Shown: positions 1 to 9,894 of the stretch, one piece after another
How positions within the stretch are numbered: the stretch's first letter is position 1
Layout of the letters: each line of letters begins with the position of its first letter
Assembly (NCBI GenBank): GCA_009363875.1
Contig: CM018694.1
Location: 27,847,415 to 27,911,414 of the forward strand
DNA length: 64,000 nucleotides
DNA from: Mikania micrantha
Lineage: Eukaryota > Streptophyta > Magnoliopsida > Asterales > Asteraceae
Direction: 5' to 3'
Notes under the pieces: model-generated
Told to the model about the DNA's origin: nothing
Seen by the model: the letters and a program-made list of their open reading frames with translations, nothing else
Databases searched by the model: none
Translations under genes and position numbers: made by a program

Positions 1-149
1 TATGTTATAAACATGTATACTAGTGACAGTGATGATCATCAAAAATGTGTCAATATTAATAATTACAAAATCTCAGGTCGTAACAGTACAATCGTACGGA
101 TGTACGGATGTACGGATGTACGGACAACCTAAAGTACAGTGATGTTACA
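1..149 (-). mobile_element. 5' tip of a C-family LTR (window-edge fragment)
   Basis: This stretch matches the outer end of the C-element LTR at 21520-21648 almost base for base. It differs by two extra copies of an 8-bp unit (TGTACGGA) near 100-120. Read on the minus strand the LTR begins TGTAACATCACTG and is followed at 150-154 by the target duplication GTTTA, then by gag. The rest of this C copy lies to the left of the window. Its insertion site is identical to that of the complete C element, so the host gag and C were duplicated together. Confidence 0.85.
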
Positions 150-1560
150 GTTTAATCTTAATTCACAACCATGTATTATAGAATCTACAAGTAGGGTTTT
201 TCCATCAGCTACTTCTATGGTATAAGGAGCAGTAAGCATAGATGGTTGCATATTAAACAAAGAAGCAGTATGAGTAGAGATAAAGCTTTTATCAGCACCA
301 GTATCAAACATGATAGAAACGTAATGACCATTGATGAGAAATGTACCCGTGACGACTGCCGGCTCCTCGCGTGCTTCAGTAGCTCCGATAACAAAAGCAC
401 GAGCAGTAGCAGTGTTGTTGTTGAGTTTAGGACACTGGTTTCTTAAGTGTCCTTCTGCCCCACAATTGTAACAGGTCCTCCCACCTGTAGCAGCAGTGGT
501 AGTGGTAGCAGTTGTGGCAGCAGCAAGATGAGTAGATCGGCATGTAGCTGCCAAGTGTCCCATCCGCCCACACTTGAGACACTTTTTGCATGGGGTAGTT
601 GGTAGATGATGATATTGGCATTTGGTGCAGAGTGGAAACGGGCCAGTATATGGCTTTCTGACTGAAGCAGATTGTGGCATGGCAGTAATGGGTGTGGCAT
701 GAGTAGGTGTAACTGCAGTCAGGGCTGCAAAGTTCTTGATTGTCTTTTGCTTCTTCTTCTTGGGATGTTGTTGTTCAGGCTTCTTGCCTTCATCAATCTG
801 TGCTCTCTTATACCCCTTTCGGGTTAGCACTCCAGACTTAACGTATTCTTCAGTAAGGCTAGCCCCAAGATGAATCGCTACCTCCAGAGTAGTGGGGTTA
901 TTCCCCATCACAGTTCCTCTGACAACCAGAGGTAAGCCTTCGATGTACTTCTCTATCCTGCGGGATAGAGGAGTAACCAGGTGTGGCACCAGAATGCACA
1001 ACTCATGGAAACGAGTTGTATACTTCGCGTTCTCACCACTATCTTGCACCAGATTCCACATCTCTACCTCAAAGTTTCTTCAGCTCATGTCGTGGACAAA
1101 ACTTATCCACAAGTAACTTCTTGAAGTCCTCCCATGATAAATTTAATGCGACTTCCCGTCCTCTGGTGTTCTTCTCAGAGTTCCACCAGGTGAGTACGCC
1201 TTTGTGAAAAGCGCTCGAGGCCATTTTGACCTTCAGGTTTTCAGGACATCCTGTGAAATCAAGAATATCCTCAATGCTTTCCAGCCACTGCAGTAGGCCA
1301 GTAGCTCCTTCAGTACCAGCGTACTTAGGAGGTTTAGCATCATTGAATTGCTTGAAAGTGAAGTTAGCAGTTCCAGTGGTTGTAGCATTTGAGTTATGTG
1401 CTGAATCACTAGTACTCCCCCGAAGATTCTGGGTAATATCAGTGACCATGCCCGGAATGACATCTCTCATGTGTATAGCGATGGCTCGGGCAATCTTGTT
1501 GATCTCATCGTCGTTGCCACTTGTCGAACCCCCTCCGTTAGGATCACGTCGGGGAGGCAT
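150..1560 (-). pseudogene. Ty3/gypsy gag-protease fragment, lower copy (frameshifted)
   Basis: This is the second copy of the family-B gag (compare 21628-23058). It starts at an MPPRR methionine (1558-1560). It keeps the capsid region, a Cys/His cluster (CX2C, YHH, CX2C, then CX2CX4HX4C), a second CCHC knuckle and the protease DTGA motif. One extra A in the run at 1071-1073, absent from the upper copy, shifts the frame within the capsid region, so the N-terminal part (1069-1560) and the rest (150-1061) lie in different frames. The gene is cut in the protease domain by the C-type LTR at 1-149. Gag would form the virus-like particle and bind RNA. The other differences from the upper copy are mostly single substitutions, so the duplication is recent. 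Confidence 0.9.
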
Positions 1561-1764
1561 TCTACGAATAGAAGCCACAAGTGGGTCAGTAATGAGAAAA
1601 AAATACAACTGAATTTGCATGATAAAATTAGTAATATCTCCATACTACTAGTATTATCATTCAATTATAATATGAGCATGTACACGTATAAGCAATCAGC
1701 TTATCAGCATACTTCTCATGTGAATGTGTATGATGTTCCATGATCTCACTCCACCAAACCTACA

Positions 1765-1880
1765 CACTGACACTTTCCCGATATACCGAAGATAGCTTAA
1801 TGGGCATACGAAAGGGTCAAGCTAACTGCCAGCCCAGACGCCATCCCACCACCGCTTCGATATACCATGATCATGTCCTT
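1765..1880 (-). repeat. Stem-loop module, copy 1 (TATA core damaged)
   Basis: On the plus strand the order is CACTGACA, CCC, arm GATATACCGAAG, a GGGCATA core, CCATCCCACCACC, arm CTTCGATATA, then TGTCCTTG. The arms pair apart from one plus-strand C-A mismatch, which is G-U in the minus-strand (sense) RNA. The TATATATA part of the core is deleted here. Confidence 0.7.
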
Positions 1881-2240
1881 GCTAGCATTTGGCCACTTGT
1901 TTTGTACTGATTTTCCATGTATGTTCCATTGATTAAAAATCCCATGATCTTTGATCAATTTGAACAATGATTATGTTATGTGTGCACCTACTAACAGTTG
2001 TTAACATGTAGAACTAAGTCATATGTGTGCTCTACATTTTCTTGTTAAACTATGTTAGTAAGTACTAATGATGTAATCACTTAAGAATTTCACCTAAGGG
2101 TTACATTGAAAGAATGTTCACAACTTGATTGATTCACACACAATGTTTGTATCCCAAATGATCGTATCTCGTGTGTTTGACTAATGTTTAATGATCCCAG
2201 TTGTTCCCGAACCTTCACTTCAAAAACGAACGCCGGATTC

Positions 2241-2310
2241 CCCCTGACATACCGAAATAAGCTTATATATAGGGCAAGCTCTCACCGCCCACCACTTACC
2301 TCAGCACATC
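2241..2310 (-). repeat. Partial stem-loop module, copy 2
   Basis: It keeps CTGACATACCGAAATAAGC, TTATATATAGGGCA and CACCGCCCACCAC. The second stem arm and the TGTCC end are not recognisable. The equivalent copy in the upper unit is 23743-23805. Confidence 0.5.
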
Positions 2311-2614
2311 AGCGTTAATCTGGCGTTTATATTTGGAGTTAAGATTCCAACTCTTGATTGATTATGATTGATTCATGTTTGACTCTTGTTTCCTTGATTA
2401 TGGTCATGAATGTGTAACCCATGGTCCTTAATTAACTTGAAATTAAGACCTTAGGCTTTAGTATGTGTGTCCTAGGTTAATTAACCTAGGTTCTCAATAC
2501 TTACAGTATTGAGTATAATGATCTCCTGTGAGAACTTCAACTAAAGAATACTGTTACACAGATTCTAAGTTATAAAGTTCCTATGACAATGAATACCTGA
2601 TAATGATAACATGA

Positions 2615-2875
2615 CAAGGATTTTAGATCAAAGATACTAAGAATACAGATCTTTGCCTCTAAATTCCCATAATGAACTCTGATTGAGAATTCCGGATCAA
2701 GGATACTAAGAATACAGATCCTTGCCTCTGGAATCCCTTAGTGAACTCTGTGTGAGAATTTCAGATCAAGGATACTAAGAATACAGATCCTTGCCTCTGA
2801 AATTTTTTAATGAATATATGTGAGAAATTTGATTCGGTTTCTAAAATTATAGAATTCCGATTCAAATTTCTTGAC
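2615..2875 (-). repeat. Tandem 70-bp hairpin repeats plus a fourth hairpin in the leader
   Basis: Three units at about 2619-2665, 2688-2734 and 2758-2805 each have the form arm, ATACTAAGAATACAGAT, arm. Inner stems are CAAAGAT/ATCTTTG in unit 1 and CAAGGAT/ATCCTTG in units 2 and 3. Outer stems are TTTAGA/TCTAAA, TTCCGGA/TCTGGAA and TTTCAGA/TCTGAAA. The arms change together, so complementarity is kept. A fourth hairpin follows (about 2823-2871), with GAAATTTGATTCGG facing CCGATTCAAATTTC. Confidence 0.75.
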
Positions 2876-3055
2876 TCGATATCTAATCTTAGAAAAATGT
2901 CCCTAAGATCTTTCAAGCTTAATGTAGACTTAATGCTCACTTAAGTTACTTAGATTCTAAGTATCCTCAAGCCTATAGCACTTAGTCCTATTGGGTAGCT
3001 TAGGTTATAGTCTAGGTCATTAAACATTGGGTTTTTCCTAGTTCTCTACAAGCTT

Positions 3056-3068
3056 GGCTCTGATACCA
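3056..3068 (-). promoter_or_regulatory. Primer binding site (initiator-Met tRNA type)
   Basis: The plus strand reads GGCTCTGATACCA, so the sense strand is TGGTATCAGAGCC, the usual plant LTR-retrotransposon primer site. A 3-nt spacer separates it from the LTR that starts at 3072. It marks that LTR as the 5' LTR of the lower gag. Confidence 0.9.
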
Positions 3069-3390
3069 ACCTGTCACACCCCTGCGCCGCGTGCGGAATC
3101 CACGACGCGGTGACGTATGAACAGTTGAATCATGCACAAGTATTGAATAAGAACAACCACAATGGATTACTAAGTTTCATAATATTTAGACAGTCGTTTA
3201 GTTACAGACAACTATCTACCAAAATAATGACAACTACAGACCCAAAATATAGTTTACAAAATAAGACTTCAAACAAGACAATTAAACAATTAGGATTTAA
3301 TGTGTTTCTATTCCATCCTAGCATGTTTCTTCATCTTGTTCTATCTTAATCGGTCTCCTTACTTGTCCTTAAAATGTTTTAAACCTGATT

Positions 3391-3440
3391 ACCTGAAACA
3401 CGTGAAAAGTAACTGTCAACTATAGAGGTAGTTGGTGAGA
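3391..3440 (-). promoter_or_regulatory. Conserved LTR signature (CAAC/GTTG hairpin plus CAGGT)
   Basis: The sense strand reads CACCAACTACCTC, TATAGTTGACA, a short spacer, then GTGTTTCAGGTAATCAGG. The stem CAACTA/TAGTTG is followed by a splice-acceptor-like TTTCAG abutting a donor-like GTAA. The same arrangement occurs in every other large LTR of the window. Confidence 0.6.
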
Positions 3441-4799
3441 ACAATAGGTTTAACATTTGTAAACATGAATTTGTAATATAAGGCATAGGTATATTAAAGC
3501 AACAATTTAATTACATGGATGAGCTGCAACCCAAACTAACATCAAGTATGTAAAATGAGTGTAAACAGTCCAAAGACTGTTTGCACGAAAACCAACTTAT
3601 AATCGAGTCCCAAACTACGTTTGGAGTCAGAAAATAAGTCAGCACAGTGATAAAACCATACGTAACCAAAAACTGCTGTTAGTTTATAAAACAAATTTAA
3701 AAGCTAACTCCAGAAATCGGCCTGCCCAAATGTGTCCGCTTTCCCTTGTTGTGATCACCCAGTACTAACGCCAATGAATATGAAACTTGATGGGTTTATA
3801 AGTTTGTTTACAACAGTAGACACCATGCTTTTAATCTTTGCTTTGAAAGAAAACAGTGATTTAATGCCTTGTTTGATAACATGATTTGAAAACTTTGTTT
3901 GAGTACCATGAAATGAATCCTCTGTTTGAACATCTTCGTGAAAACCATTGATTGTATACCTTGTTTTGAAACCCTTGATTGTGTACATAGGATAGTGTCC
4001 TTGTATAATAACAAGGTTTATAAAAGATTATTCTCGAAAACACGAGTTATAGTAAAAATAAATTTATAAGTCACATTATAAAAAAAATGTCTGTCATTTA
4101 TAAAACCATTTGAGTAAAAACTGATATAAATAGTTTAAAGAACTTTTCTAAAACCTTTTTAGTAGAAAATGTTAAACAGTTGATAAAACCATTATAAACG
4201 GTTGATAATTCCTTTGAAAACAATTGAGAAATCCCTTGGATTTCTAGAGTGAACCTGTAATGTTTATAAAGTAATATAAACATGTATCATGTAATATGAT
4301 TGAAGTAAGAGTATTCGATCACGTGTTCCACCCCAAAACAGTTATAAAAACAGTAAAGAGAGGGGCTAGTGTTATCACCTGTCTGCAGTAGACTCTGAAC
4401 TATAACAAATAGCAAGTAGCAAACAGGACTTCTAATTGGTTCATATATCATTGTAATCATACATAAGATATAAGATTTATAATTGTATATACCTTGATTC
4501 ATTGATTGATTTGTGATAACATGAACTTGATGTCATGATTATGATTGTTGTGAAAACTTGAAAGTCATGATTGAGTTACTTGATTGCTCAATGATTCATG
4601 AAAAGACTATGTTATGATATTTTATGCACAAACTCATTATGCATAAATAGCATGTGTTTATGAATTTGATAATCTTGTTAACATGAATTATGAAAAGATG
4701 TTCCAATTGTTTTAAGTCCTTGAGATTGTGACTTGATCCCATAATTAGGTTAAGTTATAAGCTTAACTCAATTAAGATCAAATCACAATTTTTCCTTGA

Positions 4800-5120
4800 G
4801 TTTTGGGCCACACTATGGGCCTTAAGCCCATAAAACTATGATAGACTTAAGTGAAGGGCCATGGGTCTATTAGGTTAACCATGGTCCAATTGGATGTGAA
4901 GTTGGGCCAACCAACATGTTTATGGCCATGTAAGATGCCAAAGATAATGTTGGGCCAAATCAAAATCGAAATAGACCGAACGGTATTAATTAGGCTCAAA
5001 GGAATTTAGTTGGGCCGAATGAGATTGAGTTGGGCCGCGAGTCCTGTTGGGCCTGTTCTAATTATGTAGGCCGGTATCAACTAATCAATTGGGCCATAAT
5101 GAAACTGAATTGGGCCGAAT
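4800..5120. promoter_or_regulatory. Array of nine TGGGCC (site II-like) motifs in LTR 1
   Basis: TGGGCC occurs near 4806, 4818, 4915, 4954, 5012, 5034, 5049, 5092 and 5113, usually as TTGGGCC(A/G). TGGGCY is the plant site II promoter element bound by TCP factors; function here is inferred from the motif only. The same array is in LTR 2 near 26250-26570. Confidence 0.55.
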
Positions 5121-5144
5121 GGATGTGGACTGCCAAAGGTTTCT

Positions 5145-5660
5145 ATGGTTATCAGCGAACCTTCACAAGATTCGGCAAAAGGAAATGGTTCGTGGAGGGT
5201 TAGCCGAATGTAAGTTCATGATCCACTATCTGATAATAGGGTTCGGCCAATGAGATGACACCATAGGTTCGCTGGAACAAATGGTAGGCTGCAAGGTTCG
5301 CTCATATTATGATGGTTCGGCTAAGTGGTTTGCGAACCATGCAAGGTTCGTGGTCGGAAGGTCCTAGCAAGGTTCGGCTGCATTGAGATTTGATGAAGGT
5401 TCGTGAGATTCCCTAAGGCTCGGCTGTCATGCAACGAACCATATAGGGTCGTGAAGGTTCGCCATAGACTAAGGGTTCGGTTCAAAGGACCTCGAAGGTT
5501 CGGCATGATGATGGTTCGTCCACTGCATCACCCATGAAGGTTCGTGGGGTTCCCTGAAGGTTCGGCTGAGTGTCTGCGAACCATGAAGGCTCGTGAACAC
5601 TCCCTTAGGGTTCGGCTGTGTGCTGAAGAAGGTTCGGCCCCTTAACCAGCCACGAACCCT
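5145..5660. repeat. Dense GGTTCG/CGAACC motif cluster in LTR 1
   Basis: About twenty copies of GGTTCG(G/T/C), or its complement CGAACC, occur here at irregular 15-35-bp spacing. The spacing is not a fixed tandem unit. The cluster is repeated in LTR 2 (about 26590-27105). Analogous clusters occur in C (11530-11985, 19795-20250) and, reverse-oriented, in the solo LTR (54045-54490). Confidence 0.6.
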
Positions 5661-6442
5661 GTGTTTTTCTTCCCACCATCAGCCCTGATCCTCGATCTAA
5701 CTGTCCCCATGATGTGTAGAGGCATGAACCGGTCTTTGGCGATGAAAAGGAGGTGTAGGTCGAAGCTTTTACACCGTTTTTACACATGGAATCGAATCAA
5801 CATATAAAAACCCTAATTTTCGTGACTCATCATTCGATCATACCTCGTTTTTGGCCGGTGAAATCCACAGATCCTTTGTACTTTCGTGTAGAGAATGTTG
5901 AGAGCTACGCGTGGGTTCAAGAATCACCGAAATCCGTTAAGAAACGAGCGAGATACGAGCGTTTAAAGCTTGGATTTTTAGAGAGAGAAGGGTTGAACGA
6001 AAATTCTAGAGAGAGAGTGGATTGTTGGTGAATTAAATGAAAGAAATGGCCATTTTCAAGGCTTTTATAGCCCGGGTGGTGTTCGGGTCCGTTTCGGTTG
6101 CTCGGTTCGCGTTTCCGAAAAGTAACGCGTATTTTACGCGATTTAAAAATAAAAGATTATTATTCTCATCTTTTTGATGAGTTTCAAAATTGTAAAAATG
6201 AAAAATAATTATTTTAATTATTTTTACTCTTCGTGTGTTGACGGTTCGTTAAACAAATACAATTACGTGTATACCCGCAATCGCGTACGTTTTTCGATCG
6301 TATAAAATGTTAAGGCGTTTAATCATAATTATAAGTTCAACATTCGTATTATTATGGATCGTCACCCATAACTCTACTCAGTCTCGCTTACGTATTAAGA
6401 TTCTTGTTAAATTAATTGTCATAATATTTGTCTCGACACTAC

Positions 6443-6565
6443 GCACTAACACTATCCCATTACACCGAACGCAGTATATGTATAGGGCATACCCCAGATT
6501 CCAGCTACCTGCCGTACCTGACGACGTCCCACCACTGTTTCGATATAATACGATACTGTTCTTGC
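6443..6565 (-). repeat. Stem-loop module, copy 3 (U3 end of LTR 1)
   Basis: Plus-strand arms are ATTACACCGAAC and GTTTCGATATAAT around a TATGTATAGGGCATACC core. The flanking pair is AACA/TGTT where other copies have GACA/TGTC, a paired change. Mismatches are C-A on the plus strand, hence G-U on the sense strand. Confidence 0.7.
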
Positions 6566-6733
6566 CTAGCGAACTTGACGGTAATTAGATAATATATACT
6601 TGTTCCTAAATAATAAAGATCCTAACACACAAGCACATAATGAACACAAGAATCACATTGACAGATCTGATATGAAAACACATTGATTCTAACACTATTT
6701 ACAACTACCATGACTAAATGTACAAATGTTACA

Positions 6734-6742
6734 GTCTCCCCT
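6734..6742 (-). promoter_or_regulatory. Polypurine tract
   Basis: The sense strand reads AGGGGAGAC directly before the LTR start TGTAACA. It is preceded by a conserved CGGGACGAAGTTCCC block (about 6749-6763). The same block flanks the E-element LTR (36929-36960) and, altered, the D LTR. Confidence 0.8.
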
Positions 6743-6766
6743 AGTTAAGGGAACTTCGTCCCGAAA

Positions 6767-9700
6767 TTAACTAGCCGAAGATACTGTAAAAAGATGAGGG
6801 TACTTAAGCTTCATCTGGTCTTCACGTTCCCAGGTGAACTCAGCACCGCGTTTGCCCTCCCATCGTACCTTTACGATCGGGATACGGCTGCGTTTAAGTT
6901 TCTTGACCCCATGATCCATGATTTCGACCGGACGTTCTATGAATTGCATGTTGTTCTGAATCTGAATGTCTTCCAGTGGAATCTGAACATCATGATCTGC
7001 CAAGCATTTCTTAAGATTTGATACATGAAAAGTATCGTGAACATTGCTTAGCTCCACCGGAAGTTTGAGTTTGTAGGCTACGGGACCAATCCTTTCCAGG
7101 ATCTCAAAAGGTCCAACGTACCTTGGTGCAAGTTTCCCTTTCTTCCCAAATCAGACAACGCCTTTCCAGGGAGAAACTTTGAGCAAGAATCGGTCACCGA
7201 CTTGAAACTCAAGTGGTTTCCGACGTCGATCAGCATAACTCTTCTGCCGATCTCGTGCGGCCTTAAGCCTTGATTGAATGATTGTGATTTTGTCTGATGT
7301 TTCCTGAATGAGTTCTGGTCCTACGACCTGTGAGTCACCAATCTCGGTCCAACAAACCGGTGATCGGCACTTTCTACCATATAAAGCTTCGAATGGTGCA
7401 CATTGAATGCTCGTATGGTAGCTGTTGTTGTATGAAAACTCAATGAGTGGAAGATGAGTGTCCCAACTCCCACCGAAGTCAATCACACAAGAACGTAGCA
7501 TGTCCTCGAGTGTTTGGATAGTCCTTTCGCTTTGACCGTCGGTTTGGGGATGATACGCCGTGCTAAGATTAACACGCGTTCCCAAAGCCTTTTGCAATGA
7601 TTGCCAAAAGCGAGAAGTGAAACGACTATCACGATCAGAAATGATTGATGTTGGTGTAGCATGTCGCGCAATGATCTCATTGATATACAATGTGGATAGC
7701 TTCTCCATTTTGTAATCCTCTCGGATCGGGAGAAAATGAACAGATTTGGTGAGTCGATCAACGATCACCCAAATCGAATCGTAACCTCTCGGGGTTCTCG
7801 GCAACTTGGTTATGAAAACCATGGAAATCTGTTCCCATTTCCATTGAGGAATTTCAGGTTGCTGCAGAAGTCCCGAAGGCTTTTGATGTTCTGCTTTGAC
7901 TTTTGAACATGTAAGACATTTTCCCACGTACAGTGCTATGTCTTTCTTCATTCCCGGCCACCAGTAAGATGCCTGCAAGTCTTGGTACATCTTATCTGCT
8001 CCCGGATGAACTGAGTATCGCGACTTATGAGCCTCTTCACAGATGAGTGTGCGCAATTCTTCAGACTTTGGAATCCAAATGCGGCCATTGAGATATAACA
8101 CCCCATCAGATCGAGGTTCTAGTTTCTTCTCAATGCCGCAATCCAAGTCTGTCTTGAGTTGATTGTCTGTTACTACTTGTTGTTGTGCAATACGAATCAA
8201 ATCTTTCAAGTTTGGCTGTGTGTTGATTTCCATGGCTCTCACACGAATTGGTTTGACTGGTTCCTTACGACTAAGAGCATCCGCCGCCACATTGGCTTTA
8301 CCCGGATGGTAACGAATCTCACAGTCGTAATCAGTTAGAAGCTCAACCCAACGCCGTTGTCTCATGTTGAGTTCTTTCTGATTAAGGATGTGTTGCAGGC
8401 TCTTGTGGTCTGTATAGATGACACATTTAGTACCATACAGGTAGTGTCTCCAAATCTTCAATGCAAAGACCACAGCCCCTAACTCAAGGTCATGAGTAGT
8501 ATAATTCTTCTCGTGTACCTTGAGTTGCCTTGAAGCATATGCAATGACCTTGTCCCGTTGCATGAGTACACAACCGAGACCAAGGTTTGAAGCATCACAG
8601 TAGACAATGAAATCGTCACTGCCTTCTGAAAGACTAAGGATAGGGGAATTGCATAACTTCTGTTCAAGAAGTTGAAATGCACCTTCTTGTTTCTGTCCCC
8701 ATATAAAGGCTTGGCTTTTCTGAGTCAGTGTGGTAAGTGGCAAGGCAATCTTGGAGAAATTCGCGATGAATCTCCGGTAATAGCCTGCCAAACCCAGAAA
8801 TGAACGGATCTCCGTCAGAGTAGATGGGGTAGTCCAGTTCTTAATCGCCTCAATCTTTGCTGGATCTACATGTATCCCATCTTTGTTTATGACATGTCCT
8901 AAGAAGTGAACCTCCTTTAGCCAAAATTCACACTTTGAGAATTTAGCATAAAGTTGTTCTTCTCTTAGTAATTCTATGACTTTCCTCAAATGATCTTCAT
9001 GCTCTTGTTCCGTCCTTGAATAGATCAATATATCGTCAATAAAGACAATAACAAACTGATCTAAATACGGCCTGCAGACTCGATTCATCAAGTCCATGAA
9101 CACCGCAGGTGCATTGGTCAGCCCAAATGGCATAACCACAAACTCGTAGTGTCCATATCGAGTCCTAAATGCAGTCTTGGGTATATCCTCATCATTTACT
9201 CTCAACTGATGATACCCAGATCGTAAATCAATCTTAGAGAAGCAAGTTGCTCCCTATAATTGATCAAACAGATCATCGATCCTGGGCAGAGGATATCTAT
9301 TCTTGATTGTCAACTTGTTTAGCTCACGATAATCGATGCACATACGAAATGAACCGTCTTTCTTCTTGATAAAGAGAACCGGAGCTCCCCATGGAGAGAA
9401 ACTCGGTCTAATGAAACCTTTGTCTAAAAGTTCTTGGAGCTGACTAGACAGTTCTTGCATCTCAGACGGTGCTAATCGATACGGTGACTTCGCCACTAGA
9501 TTTGCTCCAGGGACGAGATCGATTCTAAACTCCACTTGTCGGACTGGTGGTAGTCCAGGCAAGTCTTCTGGGAATACTTCTGGATAATCTCTGATGACTG
9601 GAACATCTCCAACTGCTTTCTTTTCAGGTTTCTTCTCTACCACGTGAGCCAGGAACGCATAGTATTTCTTCTTCAAGTATTTCCTAGCTTTGATGCACGA

Positions 9701-9889
9701 TACAGTCTTCAATCCGCGGCAGGGTTTCTCGCCATAGATTCTCATCGTTTCGCCGGACGGTAAAGGAATCCGTATAAGTTTCTCCGAACATAAAATTTCG
9801 GCATTGTTTTTGGATAACCAATCCATTCCTATCACAACTTCGAAGCTTCCAAGTGTCATAGGAATAAGATCGATGAGGAAAAGATGGTC
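6767..9889 (-). pseudogene. Ty3/gypsy pol of family B (RT, RNase H, integrase, chromodomain) with two in-frame stops
   Basis: One frame runs from the C insertion to the stop at 6767. In order it shows the end of protease (VIGMDWLSKN), RT with FIDDILIYS, RNase H (YCDASNLGLG, then TDHKSL), the integrase HHCC zinc region, the integrase core, and a chromodomain-like end (VKVRWEGKRG, FTWERE). Two nonsense codons break it: TAG at 9254-9256, where relatives read Gln, and TGA at 7151-7153, where C reads CGA (Arg), a CpG-type change. The first integrase catalytic Asp is Val (SMVF where C has SMDF); the later Asp and Glu are kept. Before C inserted, the frame was continuous with gag across GTTTA. It would have encoded the replication and integration enzymes. 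Confidence 0.92.
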
Positions 9890-9894
9890 GTTTA

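Larger units (their letters stand above)
1561..3055 (-). other. Untranslated leader of the lower family-B unit
   Basis: This is the 1.5-kb stretch between primer binding site and gag, with no credible gene. It holds a full stem-loop module (1765-1880), a partial one (2241-2310) and a run of hairpins (2615-2875). Relative to the upper copy (23059-24499), the TATA-like core of the module at 1765-1880 has lost about six bases (GCTTAATGGG instead of GCTTATATATAGGG). About 58 bp near 2517-2574 are present here but absent from the upper copy. Confidence 0.75.
3072..6733 (-). mobile_element. Family-B LTR 1 (shared by two internal domains)
   Basis: This 3.66-kb LTR reads on the sense strand from TGTAACATTTG (6733) to GGGGTGTGACA (3072). 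The polypurine tract and pol of the upper unit lie immediately on its high-coordinate side. The primer site and gag of the lower unit lie on its low-coordinate side. It is therefore 3' LTR of one unit and 5' LTR of the next, with no target duplication at either edge. Internal landmarks are the stem-loop module (6443-6565), a CGAACC-rich stretch (5145-5660), a TGGGCC-rich stretch (4800-5120) and the 50-nt CAAC/GTTG signature (3391-3440). The open frames inside are short and unlike any protein family. LTR 2 (24516-28167) is the same sequence with a few indels. Confidence 0.92.

Noticed and set aside
5321..5506. Arg/Leu/Thr-rich open frames over the GGTTCG cluster (also 26766-26951, 53982-54293)
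   Set aside because: The apparent protein is a by-product of the repeated CGAACC motif; no start context or domain supports it.
5786..6031. 81-codon plus-strand open frame, repeated at 27231-27476, and other short frames in the LTRs
   Set aside because: It lies antisense inside a duplicated LTR, has no recognisable domain, and is duplicated only because the LTR is.
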